A stretch of DNA of 8,459 nucleotides from Syntrophaceae bacterium UBA2208 (GTDB taxonomy: Bacteria; Desulfobacterota; BSN033; UBA1163). The first letter of the stretch is position 1. Each line of letters begins with the position of its first letter. A program made the translations under genes and the position numbers. This document shows positions 1 through 4,943 of the stretch, in pieces. The stretch lies in assembly GCA_002327885.1 (NCBI GenBank), contig DCUS01000224.1, forward strand, positions 1,826 through 10,284, in the 5' to 3' direction. The notes below the pieces were generated by a model that was not told where the DNA came from, made no database searches, and saw only the letters and a list, made by a program, of their open reading frames with translations.

Positions 1-1
1 T

Positions 2-490
2 CAAATTATTGTCGTGGGGGGCGGAGACTCGGCGCTCACCGAAGCCCTCTTCCTCACTAAATTTGCCAAAGAGATAACAATCATCCACCGGAGGGATGCC
101 CTTCGAGGAACAAAAATCTATCAGGAGAGAGTCTTTGCACACCCGAAAATAAAATTACTATGGAACTCTGTCGTGAAAGAGATAAAAGGAGAATCGGTGG
201 TTCAGTCCGTCCTCGTCAAAAATGTAAAAACTGGAGAAATCAGCGAGATGAAGACGGAAGGTGTCTTTCTTTTTGTAGGTCTTTCACCCAGGACCCAATT
301 TTTGAAAGGTTTGATAAAATTGGATGAAGCAGGGTACATCCTCACCAATGAAAGCTGCGAAACTTCAATGAAGGGGATCTTTGCTGCTGGAGATTGCAGA
401 AAGAAATTGTTACGTCAAATTGCAACCGCTGTCGGTGATGGAGCGATTGCTGCCTTTGCGGCGGAAAAATTTCTGGAAGGGAGAGAATAG
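2..490 (+). CDS. trxB: Thioredoxin reductase, C-terminal part (5' end outside window)
   Basis: This is a FAD/NADPH-dependent disulfide reductase that passes electrons from NADPH to thioredoxin in the cytoplasm. The frame is open from base 2, so the gene starts upstream of the window. About 162 residues are present. They open at the NADPH-binding glycine motif (VVGGGDSA), followed by HRRD, the basic motif that binds the NADPH 2'-phosphate. Near the C-terminus GIFAAGDC with the following RQIATAVGDGAIAA is the conserved FAD-binding end of the family. In this family the redox CxxC lies about 20 residues before the GGGDSA motif, so it falls outside the window and cannot be checked. A GTG at base 14 lies inside the nucleotide-binding motif and is not a start. 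A ferredoxin- or F420-type reductase of the same fold is an alternative, but HRRD favours NADPH use. Confidence 0.88.
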   Translation, partial: QIIVVGGGDSALTEALFLTKFAKEITIIHRRDALRGTKIYQERVFAHPKIKLLWNSVVKEIKGESVVQSVLVKNVKTGEISEMKTEGVFLFVGLSPRTQFLKGLIKLDEAGYILTNESCETSMKGIFAAGDCRKKLLRQIATAVGDGAIAAFAAEKFLEGRE

Positions 491-502
491 ACCTCAACCT
501 TT

Positions 503-886
503 ATGATTCAAAATCTCAAAAGAATCAGAATCTGGGCAACCCTCTTCCTCATTCTTTCTGGGATTCTCGCCCTTCCTGTCGTTTCAAGAGGCCAGGAATT
601 AAACAATGAGGGATGGGCCATCCCTGATCTAAAAGGTCTCATCCCTTATTCGATGCAGGTCACGTTGGTGGATGGAGTGGAGAAAATCATTCAGAAATTC
701 TACACCCCCGAAGGAGGGCATGTTGCAAGGATAAGCGGAAACAGTAAAATATTTGCTTATGCCGTAGACAGCGATAGAGACCCACCCATTGACTACCTTT
801 TAGTCGACCCTGATGGGTTAGGAAAATTTTCACAGAAATTTAAATCTGAGGATTCCTACAAGATACCGGATTGGGTATCCCGATAA
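503..886 (+). CDS. Small exported protein of unknown function
   Basis: I cannot assign a function to this 127-residue protein. The N-terminus looks like a Sec signal peptide: basic residues at 5-9 (KRIR), a hydrophobic stretch at about 11-27 (WATLFLILSGILALPVV) and a likely cleavage site after SRG near residue 30. No lipobox cysteine is present, and the mature part (about 97 residues) has no cysteine. It is rich in Asp, Gly and Pro, with a segment FAYAVDSDRDPPIDYLLVDPDG that suggests a small beta-rich periplasmic domain. The start lies 12 nt after the trxB stop. The nearest purine-rich stretch (about 475-485) is too far for a normal Shine-Dalgarno, so translation may be coupled to trxB. Composition and codon use look like real coding sequence; the role is open. 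Confidence 0.7.
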   Translation: MIQNLKRIRIWATLFLILSGILALPVVSRGQELNNEGWAIPDLKGLIPYSMQVTLVDGVEKIIQKFYTPEGGHVARISGNSKIFAYAVDSDRDPPIDYLLVDPDGLGKFSQKFKSEDSYKIPDWVSR

Positions 887-1234
887 TCTCAGCGTATCAT
901 GAAATAGTCCCGAACAATCTTTTTACCCCGTTAGAAATAATCAACATTCCTACCTGTCGCCTGCCTGCCGGTAGGCGGCGTAGACAGGGATGCCGGGGAT
1001 GGTGGAAGCAGAAAGCATCAGCTTCATATTGAGAGCGGGCTCAAAATCATGCCCTTTCTGACGGGGTTTTCTCCCGAAGAGCAAAAAAAGGCACTTTACA
1101 TCGTTTTTAATAAATTCAAAAATTAAATTATTCCTTTTGAAATCAATGGGTTTCATCAACAATATCAGCTTGGCATTGAAAATGCACAAATAGGTAAACT
1201 TTAAAAAATATTATCCGTCAAGACAAAACCCTGC
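887..1234 (+). other. Gene-poor gap with possible decayed reading frame
   Basis: No convincing gene is visible between the exported protein and the cysteine-rich protein. The stretch holds the inverted repeat at 953-988. In one frame a 25-codon segment runs from ATG 1049 to a TAA at 1124 (it contains GFSPEEQKKALYIVF). The same frame continues for another 25 codons of protein-like sequence (it contains PFEINGFHQQYQLGIENA) to a TAA at 1202. No ribosome binding site precedes it and I recognise no family. It may be a gene remnant broken by one stop, or chance. Confidence 0.3.
953..988. repeat. GC-rich inverted repeat (REP-like)
   Basis: An inner imperfect palindrome centred between 969 and 970 pairs CTGCCTGCC (961-969) with GGTAGGCGG (970-978) using G-T wobbles. 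It is framed by the perfect arms CCTGTC (953-958) and GACAGG (983-988), offset by 2 nt. Its base composition is much more GC-rich than the flanking gap. It looks like a dispersed intergenic palindrome, but only one copy lies in the window. Confidence 0.5.
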
Positions 1235-1252
1235 GGAAGGAAGGTATATAAA

Positions 1253-1489
1253 ATGATAATTCAGAGACGCTGTAAATTCTACCGAGATGCCGAAACAAGG
1301 TATCATAACCGTGGGATGGGGTCTTGTGACCTTGATTGTGATCAAGCGAAATGTCATGGAGATATTGATTTCTGCCAAGACCCTGATATGTTGAAAAGGT
1401 ATCTCTTCGCACAAATGAAAAAAGAGGGCGGCCTGAAATGGGTGGTGAGCAGAAATATCCCTCTCTTCATAGGAAACCACAAAGATTAA
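1253..1489 (+). CDS. Small cysteine-rich protein, unknown function
   Basis: This 78-residue soluble protein has five cysteines at 7, 25, 29, 34 and 41 (C-x17-C-x3-C-x4-C-x6-C) within its first 41 residues. The core SCDLDCDQAKCHGDIDFC is followed by a basic, probably helical stretch (MLKRYLFAQMKKEGG). The spacing suggests a metal- or Fe-S-binding knuckle, but no standard zinc-ribbon or ferredoxin motif matches. No signal peptide or membrane segment is visible. A strong Shine-Dalgarno (GGAAGGAAGG, 1235-1244) lies 8 nt before the ATG, which supports both the gene and its start. The opposite strand is also open here, but without a comparable start signal. The neighbours are an Nfu-type scaffold and a ferredoxin, so a redox or metal role is a reasonable guess. 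The function is not established. Confidence 0.68.
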   Translation: MIIQRRCKFYRDAETRYHNRGMGSCDLDCDQAKCHGDIDFCQDPDMLKRYLFAQMKKEGGLKWVVSRNIPLFIGNHKD

Positions 1490-1534
1490 AGGTATTCCCC
1501 TCTCTTCTAAAATCAATAATATTATTTGTTATTG

Positions 1535-1555
1535 AGAATAAATATATGTTATTCT
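1535..1555. promoter_or_regulatory. Dyad in the nfu upstream region, candidate operator
   Basis: AGAATAA (1535-1541) and TTATTCT (1549-1555) form a perfect 7-bp inverted repeat with a 7-bp spacer, ending 40 bp before the Nfu start. A weak promoter candidate overlaps it: TTGTTA at 1526-1531, 17 bp, TTATTC at 1549-1554. A second palindrome, AATAATATTATT (1515-1526), lies just upstream. The size and symmetry fit a dimeric repressor site, but the region is AT-rich and chance is possible. The regulator is unknown. Confidence 0.35.
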
Positions 1556-1595
1556 GATTTTAAGGTAACGATTAGATGGGGGAGGTGAAAACGGA

Positions 1596-1814
1596 ATGAG
1601 AGAAGATGTCGAAAAGGCGTTACAAAAGATCCGCCCGGCCCTTCAAGCCGATGGAGGGGATATCGAATTGATCGAGGTGGTGGACGGAGTCGTGAAGGTA
1701 AGATTAACCGGCGCTTGCGGCGGATGCCCCATGTCGCAAATGACTTTAAAGATGGGGGTGGAGAAGGTTCTAAAACAGCAAGTTCCAGAAGTAAAAAGCG
1801 TAGAGGCTATTTAA
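1596..1814 (+). CDS. NifU-like C-terminal domain (Nfu-type) Fe-S scaffold protein
   Basis: This 72-residue protein corresponds to the stand-alone Nfu domain. The family assembles or carries a [4Fe-4S] cluster at the interface of a dimer and delivers it to apo-proteins in the cytoplasm. The diagnostic features are the N-terminal helix (REDVEKALQKIRPALQADGGDIEL), the strand pair VVDGVVKVRLTGAC and the cluster-binding CGGC at residues 41-44, followed by a helix and the terminal PEVKSVEAI. The length matches short stand-alone Nfu proteins, with no A-type or NifU N-terminal scaffold part. The Shine-Dalgarno GGAGGTGA (1581-1588) sits 7 nt before the ATG. A 2[4Fe-4S] ferredoxin follows 124 nt downstream and could be a client. 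The candidate operator at 1535-1555 is upstream. Confidence 0.93.
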   Translation: MREDVEKALQKIRPALQADGGDIELIEVVDGVVKVRLTGACGGCPMSQMTLKMGVEKVLKQQVPEVKSVEAI

Positions 1815-1821
1815 GAATATT

Positions 1822-1923
1822 GAGGGAAGACTGCCAGAAGCAAACTTCCCTCGGGGAGTTTAAGATGGATGCCGTTCATCTTTCCGCGCCCGCCGTGGCT
1901 AATTCCGGGAAAAAGGCAAGGAG
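1822..1923 (+). promoter_or_regulatory. Candidate structured leader RNA of the ferredoxin gene
   Basis: The 124-nt gap between the Nfu and ferredoxin genes can fold in competing ways. GAGGGAAG (1822-1829) pairs perfectly with CTTCCCTC (1845-1852). The same segment can instead form a tight hairpin, AAACTTCCC (1842-1850) with GGGGAGTTT (1853-1861). Further on, TGCC (1870-1873) pairs with GGCA (1915-1918), enclosing TTTCC (1881-1885) with GGAAA (1908-1912) and a mini-hairpin GCC/GGC (1892-1899). The ferredoxin Shine-Dalgarno candidate GGAG (1920-1923) abuts the last stem. This could be a cis-regulatory RNA. I do not recognise a known riboswitch class, and the folds were judged by eye. Confidence 0.35.
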
Positions 1924-1938
1924 AATTGAATTTAAGTC

Positions 1939-2121
1939 ATGCATCCTTTCATCAATGAAGAAAAATGCAACGGGTGTGGAAACTGTTTTGAGATCTGCCC
2001 CAGCGAGGTCTACGAAATAAAGGAAAACAAATCCATTCCTATCAATCCCGGGGATTGCATTGAATGCTGGGCCTGTGTGAACCAATGCCCAACGGAATCT
2101 ATCCGGCTCCATGAGGATTGA
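1939..2121 (+). CDS. Ferredoxin, 2[4Fe-4S] bacterial type
   Basis: This is a 60-residue soluble electron carrier with two [4Fe-4S] cluster motifs. Cysteines 10, 13, 16 and 20 (CNGCGNCFEICP) form the first and cysteines 40, 43, 46 and 50 (CIECWACVNQCP) the second, both as C-x2-C-x2-C-x3-C-P. As in clostridial-type ferredoxins, the fourth cysteine of each motif completes the other cluster. The size is close to the family's usual 55-65 residues. The ATG at 1939 is forced, because an in-frame stop lies two codons upstream. The nearest Shine-Dalgarno (GGAG, 1920-1923) is about 15 nt away, which is unusually far and may relate to the folded leader. The redox partners cannot be read from the sequence. 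Confidence 0.94.
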   Translation: MHPFINEEKCNGCGNCFEICPSEVYEIKENKSIPINPGDCIECWACVNQCPTESIRLHED

Positions 2122-2172
2122 CATCTCGAACCCTTCTTTAAACGCCCCCTCTCCACAATCCCCACAAATCAC

Positions 2173-2204
2173 TTGAAAAAAAAGATGAGGTTTCCTATTA
2201 TAAT
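2173..2204 (+). promoter_or_regulatory. Predicted sigma70-type promoter upstream of ispE
   Basis: TTGAAA (2173-2178) is followed after 17 bp by TATTAT (2196-2201), which overlaps a perfect TATAAT (2199-2204). The site lies in an AT-rich stretch after the ferredoxin gene and points towards ispE. Transcription would start near 2208-2211, directly at the base of the hairpin at 2213-2232. It was judged by eye only. Confidence 0.45.
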
Positions 2205-2212
2205 GAGTATAT

Positions 2213-2240
2213 CCCCGCCTTAAAGGATGGGGTTTTTCTT
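2213..2240 (+). terminator. Terminator-like hairpin with T-tract
   Basis: CCCC (2213-2216) and CC (2218-2219) pair with GG (2225-2226) and GGGG (2229-2232) across the loop TTAAA. A run of TTTTTCTTT follows. It could end transcription from the Nfu-ferredoxin genes. The predicted promoter lies just upstream, so the same hairpin would also form the extreme 5' end of an ispE transcript. AAGGAT (2223-2228) can alternatively pair with ATCCTT (2242-2247). Confidence 0.5.
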
Positions 2241-2267
2241 TATCCTTAGATTTGAAATTGCCTTCAT

Positions 2268-2287
2268 CCCCAGTCTGAAAACAGGGG
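2268..2287 (+). other. Second hairpin in the ispE leader
   Basis: CCC (within 2268-2271) and CTG (2275-2277) pair with CAG (2282-2284) and GGG (2285-2287), closing an AAAA loop and leaving a 3-nt bulge. No T-tract follows, so it is not a terminator. It lies about 45 nt before the ispE start and may be part of a structured 5' leader. Confidence 0.25.
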
Positions 2288-2330
2288 CTTTGGGGAGGGT
2301 ATGGGGTAAAGGATTTCCTCCTATCTTTGA

Positions 2331-3200
2331 ATGAATTTAAATGATATGACAGAGCGCCTCCATTTAGAATCTCCAGCCAAGGTCAACATCAGATTGGAAA
2401 TCCTGAAGAAACGGGAAGATGGATACCATGAGTTGAGAACCGTCCTTCAGAAGATCAGTCTCCATGACACGCTTTTTTTCTCTTTAAAAAAAGGAAAAAG
2501 GGTTCTGATTACAACGAATCATCCCAACCTCCCCGTTGGGAAAAGCAACCTTGTTTATAAGGCTATTCAATCGATGTTGAAGGAATCAAACTATCGGGGA
2601 GGAATCCATGTTGAGATCGAAAAAAGAATCCCACTTGGAGCCGGCCTGGGAGGCGGGAGCAGTAATGCTGCGACTACCTTGATGGCATTGAATCAGCTTT
2701 TTGAGATGAAATTTCCTAAAAAGAAATTGGTGGAAATGGGACTGGAGATTGGAGCAGATGTTCCATTTTTCTTCTTAAAGGGGTCGGCGATTGGTTTAGG
2801 GATTGGTGAGCGACTAAAAAAGAAAGAACTTCCAACCTTATGGTATGTACTCATCTACCCAAATTATGAAGTTTCCACGCGTTGGGCCTACCAAAATTTC
2901 GTGTTGACAAATCAGCAATTTCATATTAATCTTCATAAGTTTTTGATTACCTCAGAGAAGATTTCTCAGATTCTTTTTAACCATCTGGAGGGAGTGGTTT
3001 CGGGATCATATCCCGAGATCGGTCTCATGAAAAAAATGCTTCTCGATGCAGGGGCTTTGGGGGCCGTGATGACCGGGAGTGGTCCAACGGTTTTCGGCCT
3101 GTTCCCAGATGATAAAAGTGCAACGGGGGCTTATGAAAAGATAAAAAAAACGGTGACAAGGAGAGGGTGGGTTATTCTGAAAGCGCACAGCATTACTTAA
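2331..3200 (+). CDS. ispE: 4-diphosphocytidyl-2-C-methyl-D-erythritol kinase
   Basis: This GHMP-family kinase phosphorylates CDP-methylerythritol with ATP in the non-mevalonate (MEP) isoprenoid pathway, in the cytoplasm. PAKVN (15-19) with GYHEL (31-35) forms the substrate-binding N-terminus and includes the catalytic-site lysine 17. PLGAGLGGGSS (101-111) is the GHMP ATP-binding glycine loop, GADVPFF (141-147) carries the catalytic aspartate 143, and TGSGPTVFGLF (248-258) is the third GHMP motif. The length of 289 is normal for the family. The start is not certain: ATG 2331 and ATG 2346 are both possible and neither has a well-spaced Shine-Dalgarno (AAGGAT lies about 16 nt before the first). 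spoVG follows after 92 nt in the same direction, as in the Bacillus ispE-spoVG-prs region. Confidence 0.95.
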   Translation: MNLNDMTERLHLESPAKVNIRLEILKKREDGYHELRTVLQKISLHDTLFFSLKKGKRVLITTNHPNLPVGKSNLVYKAIQSMLKESNYRGGIHVEIEKRIPLGAGLGGGSSNAATTLMALNQLFEMKFPKKKLVEMGLEIGADVPFFFLKGSAIGLGIGERLKKKELPTLWYVLIYPNYEVSTRWAYQNFVLTNQQFHINLHKFLITSEKISQILFNHLEGVVSGSYPEIGLMKKMLLDAGALGAVMTGSGPTVFGLFPDDKSATGAYEKIKKTVTRRGWVILKAHSIT

Positions 3201-3292
3201 ATGAAGTTCGGAACAGTATTTTGATTGGCCCCGGGCCATGTAAGGCACATGGAAAGCCCTATCTCATATCGAGTGTCGAGCAGGGGGGATTT

Positions 3293-3556
3293 ATGGAAGT
3301 GACTGAAGTAAGGGTATTCCCTGTTCAAGAGGAGAGGTTGAAGGCCTATGTTGCGATCACTCTCGATCATTGTTTTGTCATCAGGGATTTGAAGGTCATC
3401 AATGGAAATAATGGATTGTTCGTGGCCATGCCAAGCAAAAAAAGGAAGGATGGAACTTACAGGGATACAGCCCACCCCCTTAATAACCAAACCCGGCAGA
3501 TGATCGAATCTATTGTTTTGGCAGAATATAACAAGGAAATTCAGAAAAGCAGGTAA
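3293..3556 (+). CDS. spoVG: SpoVG family RNA-binding regulator
   Basis: SpoVG is a small cytoplasmic nucleic-acid-binding protein, best studied in Bacillus, Staphylococcus and Borrelia, where it affects septation and gene expression. The 87 residues show the family pattern: MEVTEVRVFP at the start, LKAYVAITLDHCFVIRDLKVI (16-36), then GLFVAMPSKKRKDGTYRDTAHPLN (41-64) and a C-terminal helix. The frame is open further upstream, but ATG 3293 is chosen because homologues begin at this MEVTEVRV segment and AGGGGGG (3282-3288) lies 4 nt before it. The gene probably shares the ispE transcript. Its target in this organism is not known; outside Firmicutes it is commonly retained without sporulation. 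Confidence 0.95.
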   Translation: MEVTEVRVFPVQEERLKAYVAITLDHCFVIRDLKVINGNNGLFVAMPSKKRKDGTYRDTAHPLNNQTRQMIESIVLAEYNKEIQKSR

Positions 3557-3604
3557 CCCGAATAAGATAAGCTCGGATTTCGAAGCATTAGGTCTGAAAA
3601 TACC

Positions 3605-3675
3605 GTGAGGGCGTCAGGCGAAAGTCGCAAGGGGTTTTAACCCCTTAACCCTAACGCCTTACTCCTTACGAATAA
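3605..3675. repeat. Inverted pair of degenerate heptamer arrays
   Basis: Between spoVG and the tRNA, four 7-bp units with a G-rich pattern run from 3605 to 3632 (for example CGTCAGG, CGCAAGG). Five units of roughly complementary pattern run in exact 7-bp phase from 3641 to 3675 (for example CGCCTTA, CTCCTTA). Between and partly overlapping them is a near-perfect palindrome, AAGGGG-TTTTAA-CCCCTT (3629-3646). GGCGT near 3611 can also pair with ACGCC near 3658, so the whole stretch could fold as one long imperfect hairpin. Confidence 0.6.
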
Positions 3676-3684
3676 GGATCTTTT
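3663..3684 (+). terminator. Weak terminator-like hairpin before the tRNA
   Basis: TCCTTA (3663-3668) pairs perfectly with TAAGGA (3673-3678) around the loop CGAA, and TCTTTT follows. The stem is short and AT-rich. It could end the ispE-spoVG transcript 8 nt before the tRNA, but the stem also coincides with the heptamer array, so the resemblance may be incidental. Confidence 0.35.
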
Positions 3685-3691
3685 AAGAGAA

Positions 3692-3766
3692 TGGGGTGTC
3701 GTCAAGCGGTAAGACACAGGTCTTTGGAACCTGGACTCGGAGGTTCGAATCCTCCCACCCCAGCCA
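3692..3766 (+). tRNA. tRNA-Gln (anticodon UUG)
   Basis: The gene reads glutamine codons CAA/CAG. The acceptor arms TGGGGTG (3692-3698) and CACCCCA (3756-3762) pair fully. The D-stem is GTC/GAC, the anticodon stem is CAGGT/ACCTG with loop CTTTGGA (anticodon TTG at 3724-3726), and the T-stem is GGAGG/CCTCC with loop TTCGAAT. The discriminator is G3763 and the CCA tail is encoded (3764-3766). A tRNA-Gln directly before prs is a recurrent arrangement in deltaproteobacteria. Confidence 0.97.
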
Positions 3767-3774
3767 TTCATTTA

Positions 3775-3847
3775 AGGCATAGCGCATAGAGCCTGGCATA
3801 AAAAGCATACTTTATTATATGCTCTGTCCGCTTTGCGGCCTTTTGGG
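3775..3847. repeat. Degenerate heptamer repeats upstream of prs
   Basis: Just after the tRNA, units such as AGGCATA (3775-3781) and GCGCATA (3782-3788) continue less regularly to 3801. A 6-bp stem follows, AGCATA (3804-3809) with TATGCT (3818-3823). A second stretch, about 3825-3847, resembles the segment just before ychF (about 7271-7293), with about 18 of 23 bases matching by eye. No clear promoter for prs is visible in this gap. Confidence 0.45.
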
Positions 3848-3864
3848 AAAGCGATGAGGGTCTT

Positions 3865-4839
3865 ATGAGTAAAAAAAGGGTCATCATTAATCCGAAGCAG
3901 GATTTGAGTTGGTTGAGAATATTCACCGGGAATTCAAATATTGATTTAGTGCAGAAGATTAGCGACCGGCTGGGAATTCCCCTTGGGAAATCTGTTGTGA
4001 GCACCTTTAGCGATGGAGAAATTCATGTTGAGATCGATGAAAGCGTGCGGGGGATGGATGTTTTTGTGATCCAGTCTATTTCTTACCCTGTCAACGACAA
4101 TCTGATGGAGCTCCTCATCCTGATCGACGCCCTGAAAAGAGCTTCGGCAGAAAGAATCACCGCTGTATTGCCTTACTATGGCTATGCCAGGCAGGATCGA
4201 AAAGTGCTCCCTCGGGCACCCATTTCTGCCAAGCTGGTTGCAGACCTTATTACAACGGCAGGGGCCTCCCGAATTTTAACGGTTGACCTCCACGCCGGTC
4301 AGATTCAGGGTTTTTTTAATATCCCAGTGGACCACTTATTTGCCGCCCCGGTTTTATTGACGCATTTGAAGGGGCTCAAAGACGATATCGTCATTGTTTC
4401 GCCGGATGCAGGGGGAGTGGAAAGGGCTCGAGCCTATGCAAAACGATTAGACGCCTCTTTGGCAATCATTGATAAGCGAAGAGAATCTCCGAATGTCTCA
4501 CAAGTGATGAACATCATCGGAGACGTAAGCGGGATGACGGCCTTCTTGGTGGATGATTTGGTGGATACCGGGGGAACGTTAGCGCGAGCGGCCTATGCTT
4601 TAATTGAGGAAGGCGCCAAATCCGTCTATGCCTGCTGCACCCATCCGGTCCTCTCAGGAAATGCCGTGAAGATTATTTCAGAATCGCCCATTGTGGAGAT
4701 GATCATCACAGACACCATTCCACTCCGAGAGGAAGCCAAGGCTTGTCCAAAGATCAAAGTGATCTCCATAGCCAGTCTTCTGGCGGACGCCATCCGAAGG
4801 ATTTATGAGGATGACTCAGTAAGTTGTTTGTTTATTTAA
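3865..4839 (+). CDS. prs: Ribose-phosphate pyrophosphokinase (PRPP synthetase)
   Basis: The enzyme converts ribose 5-phosphate and ATP to PRPP, the precursor for purines, pyrimidines, histidine, tryptophan and NAD. The 324 residues contain all class I landmarks: FSDGEIHVEI (49-58), the ATP-binding loop PYYGYARQDRK (103-113), the Mg-binding DLHAGQIQGFF (141-151), SPDAGGVERAR (179-189), DKRR (203-206) and the PRPP-binding loop LVDDLVDTGGT (228-238). The length is close to the usual 310-320. GAGGG (3856-3860) lies 4 nt before the ATG, a slightly short but usable spacing. The gene follows tRNA-Gln and precedes rplY by 104 nt. In Bacillus glmU sits immediately upstream of prs; here it is absent and the tRNA takes that place. 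Confidence 0.97.
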   Translation: MSKKRVIINPKQDLSWLRIFTGNSNIDLVQKISDRLGIPLGKSVVSTFSDGEIHVEIDESVRGMDVFVIQSISYPVNDNLMELLILIDALKRASAERITAVLPYYGYARQDRKVLPRAPISAKLVADLITTAGASRILTVDLHAGQIQGFFNIPVDHLFAAPVLLTHLKGLKDDIVIVSPDAGGVERARAYAKRLDASLAIIDKRRESPNVSQVMNIIGDVSGMTAFLVDDLVDTGGTLARAAYALIEEGAKSVYACCTHPVLSGNAVKIISESPIVEMIITDTIPLREEAKACPKIKVISIASLLADAIRRIYEDDSVSCLFI

Positions 4840-4943
4840 ATCAAGTGGTTGTGAATCGTGTCGGTGGTTTGCCGTGAATTTTTTAATTTTCAAAATGCAC
4901 TTACACGAAACACTCACACAAACCGATCGATAAGGAGTGAACC

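Noticed and set aside
950..1189. Minus-strand open frame of 79 codons in the gap after the exported protein
   Set aside because: It runs through the GC-rich inverted repeat, has no Shine-Dalgarno and reads as low-quality sequence with no recognisable motif.
1211..1516. Minus-strand open frames opposite the cysteine-rich protein
   Set aside because: They overlap the better-supported plus-strand gene, which has a strong Shine-Dalgarno, and look like antisense shadow.
1822..1852. Rho-independent terminator after the Nfu gene
   Set aside because: The loop is 15 nt and no T-tract follows; the segment fits an alternative-fold leader better.
1715..2020. Plus-strand frame joining the end of the Nfu gene to the start of the ferredoxin gene
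   Set aside because: It overlaps two certain genes in another frame; the middle part coincides with the structured leader.
1876..2172. Minus-strand frame of 98 codons opposite the ferredoxin gene
   Set aside because: It is the antisense of a certain 2[4Fe-4S] ferredoxin and has no supporting start signal.
3167..3292. Longer N-terminus for SpoVG
   Set aside because: It would overlap the end of ispE, and homologues start at ATG 3293, which has a good Shine-Dalgarno.
3605..3675. CRISPR-like array
   Set aside because: The units are only 7 bp, degenerate and adjacent without spacers.
4840..4943. Promoter or regulatory RNA between prs and rplY
   Set aside because: Only a weak long-range pairing (GGTTTG with CAAACC) and AT-rich sequence are visible, with no convincing -35/-10 pair.
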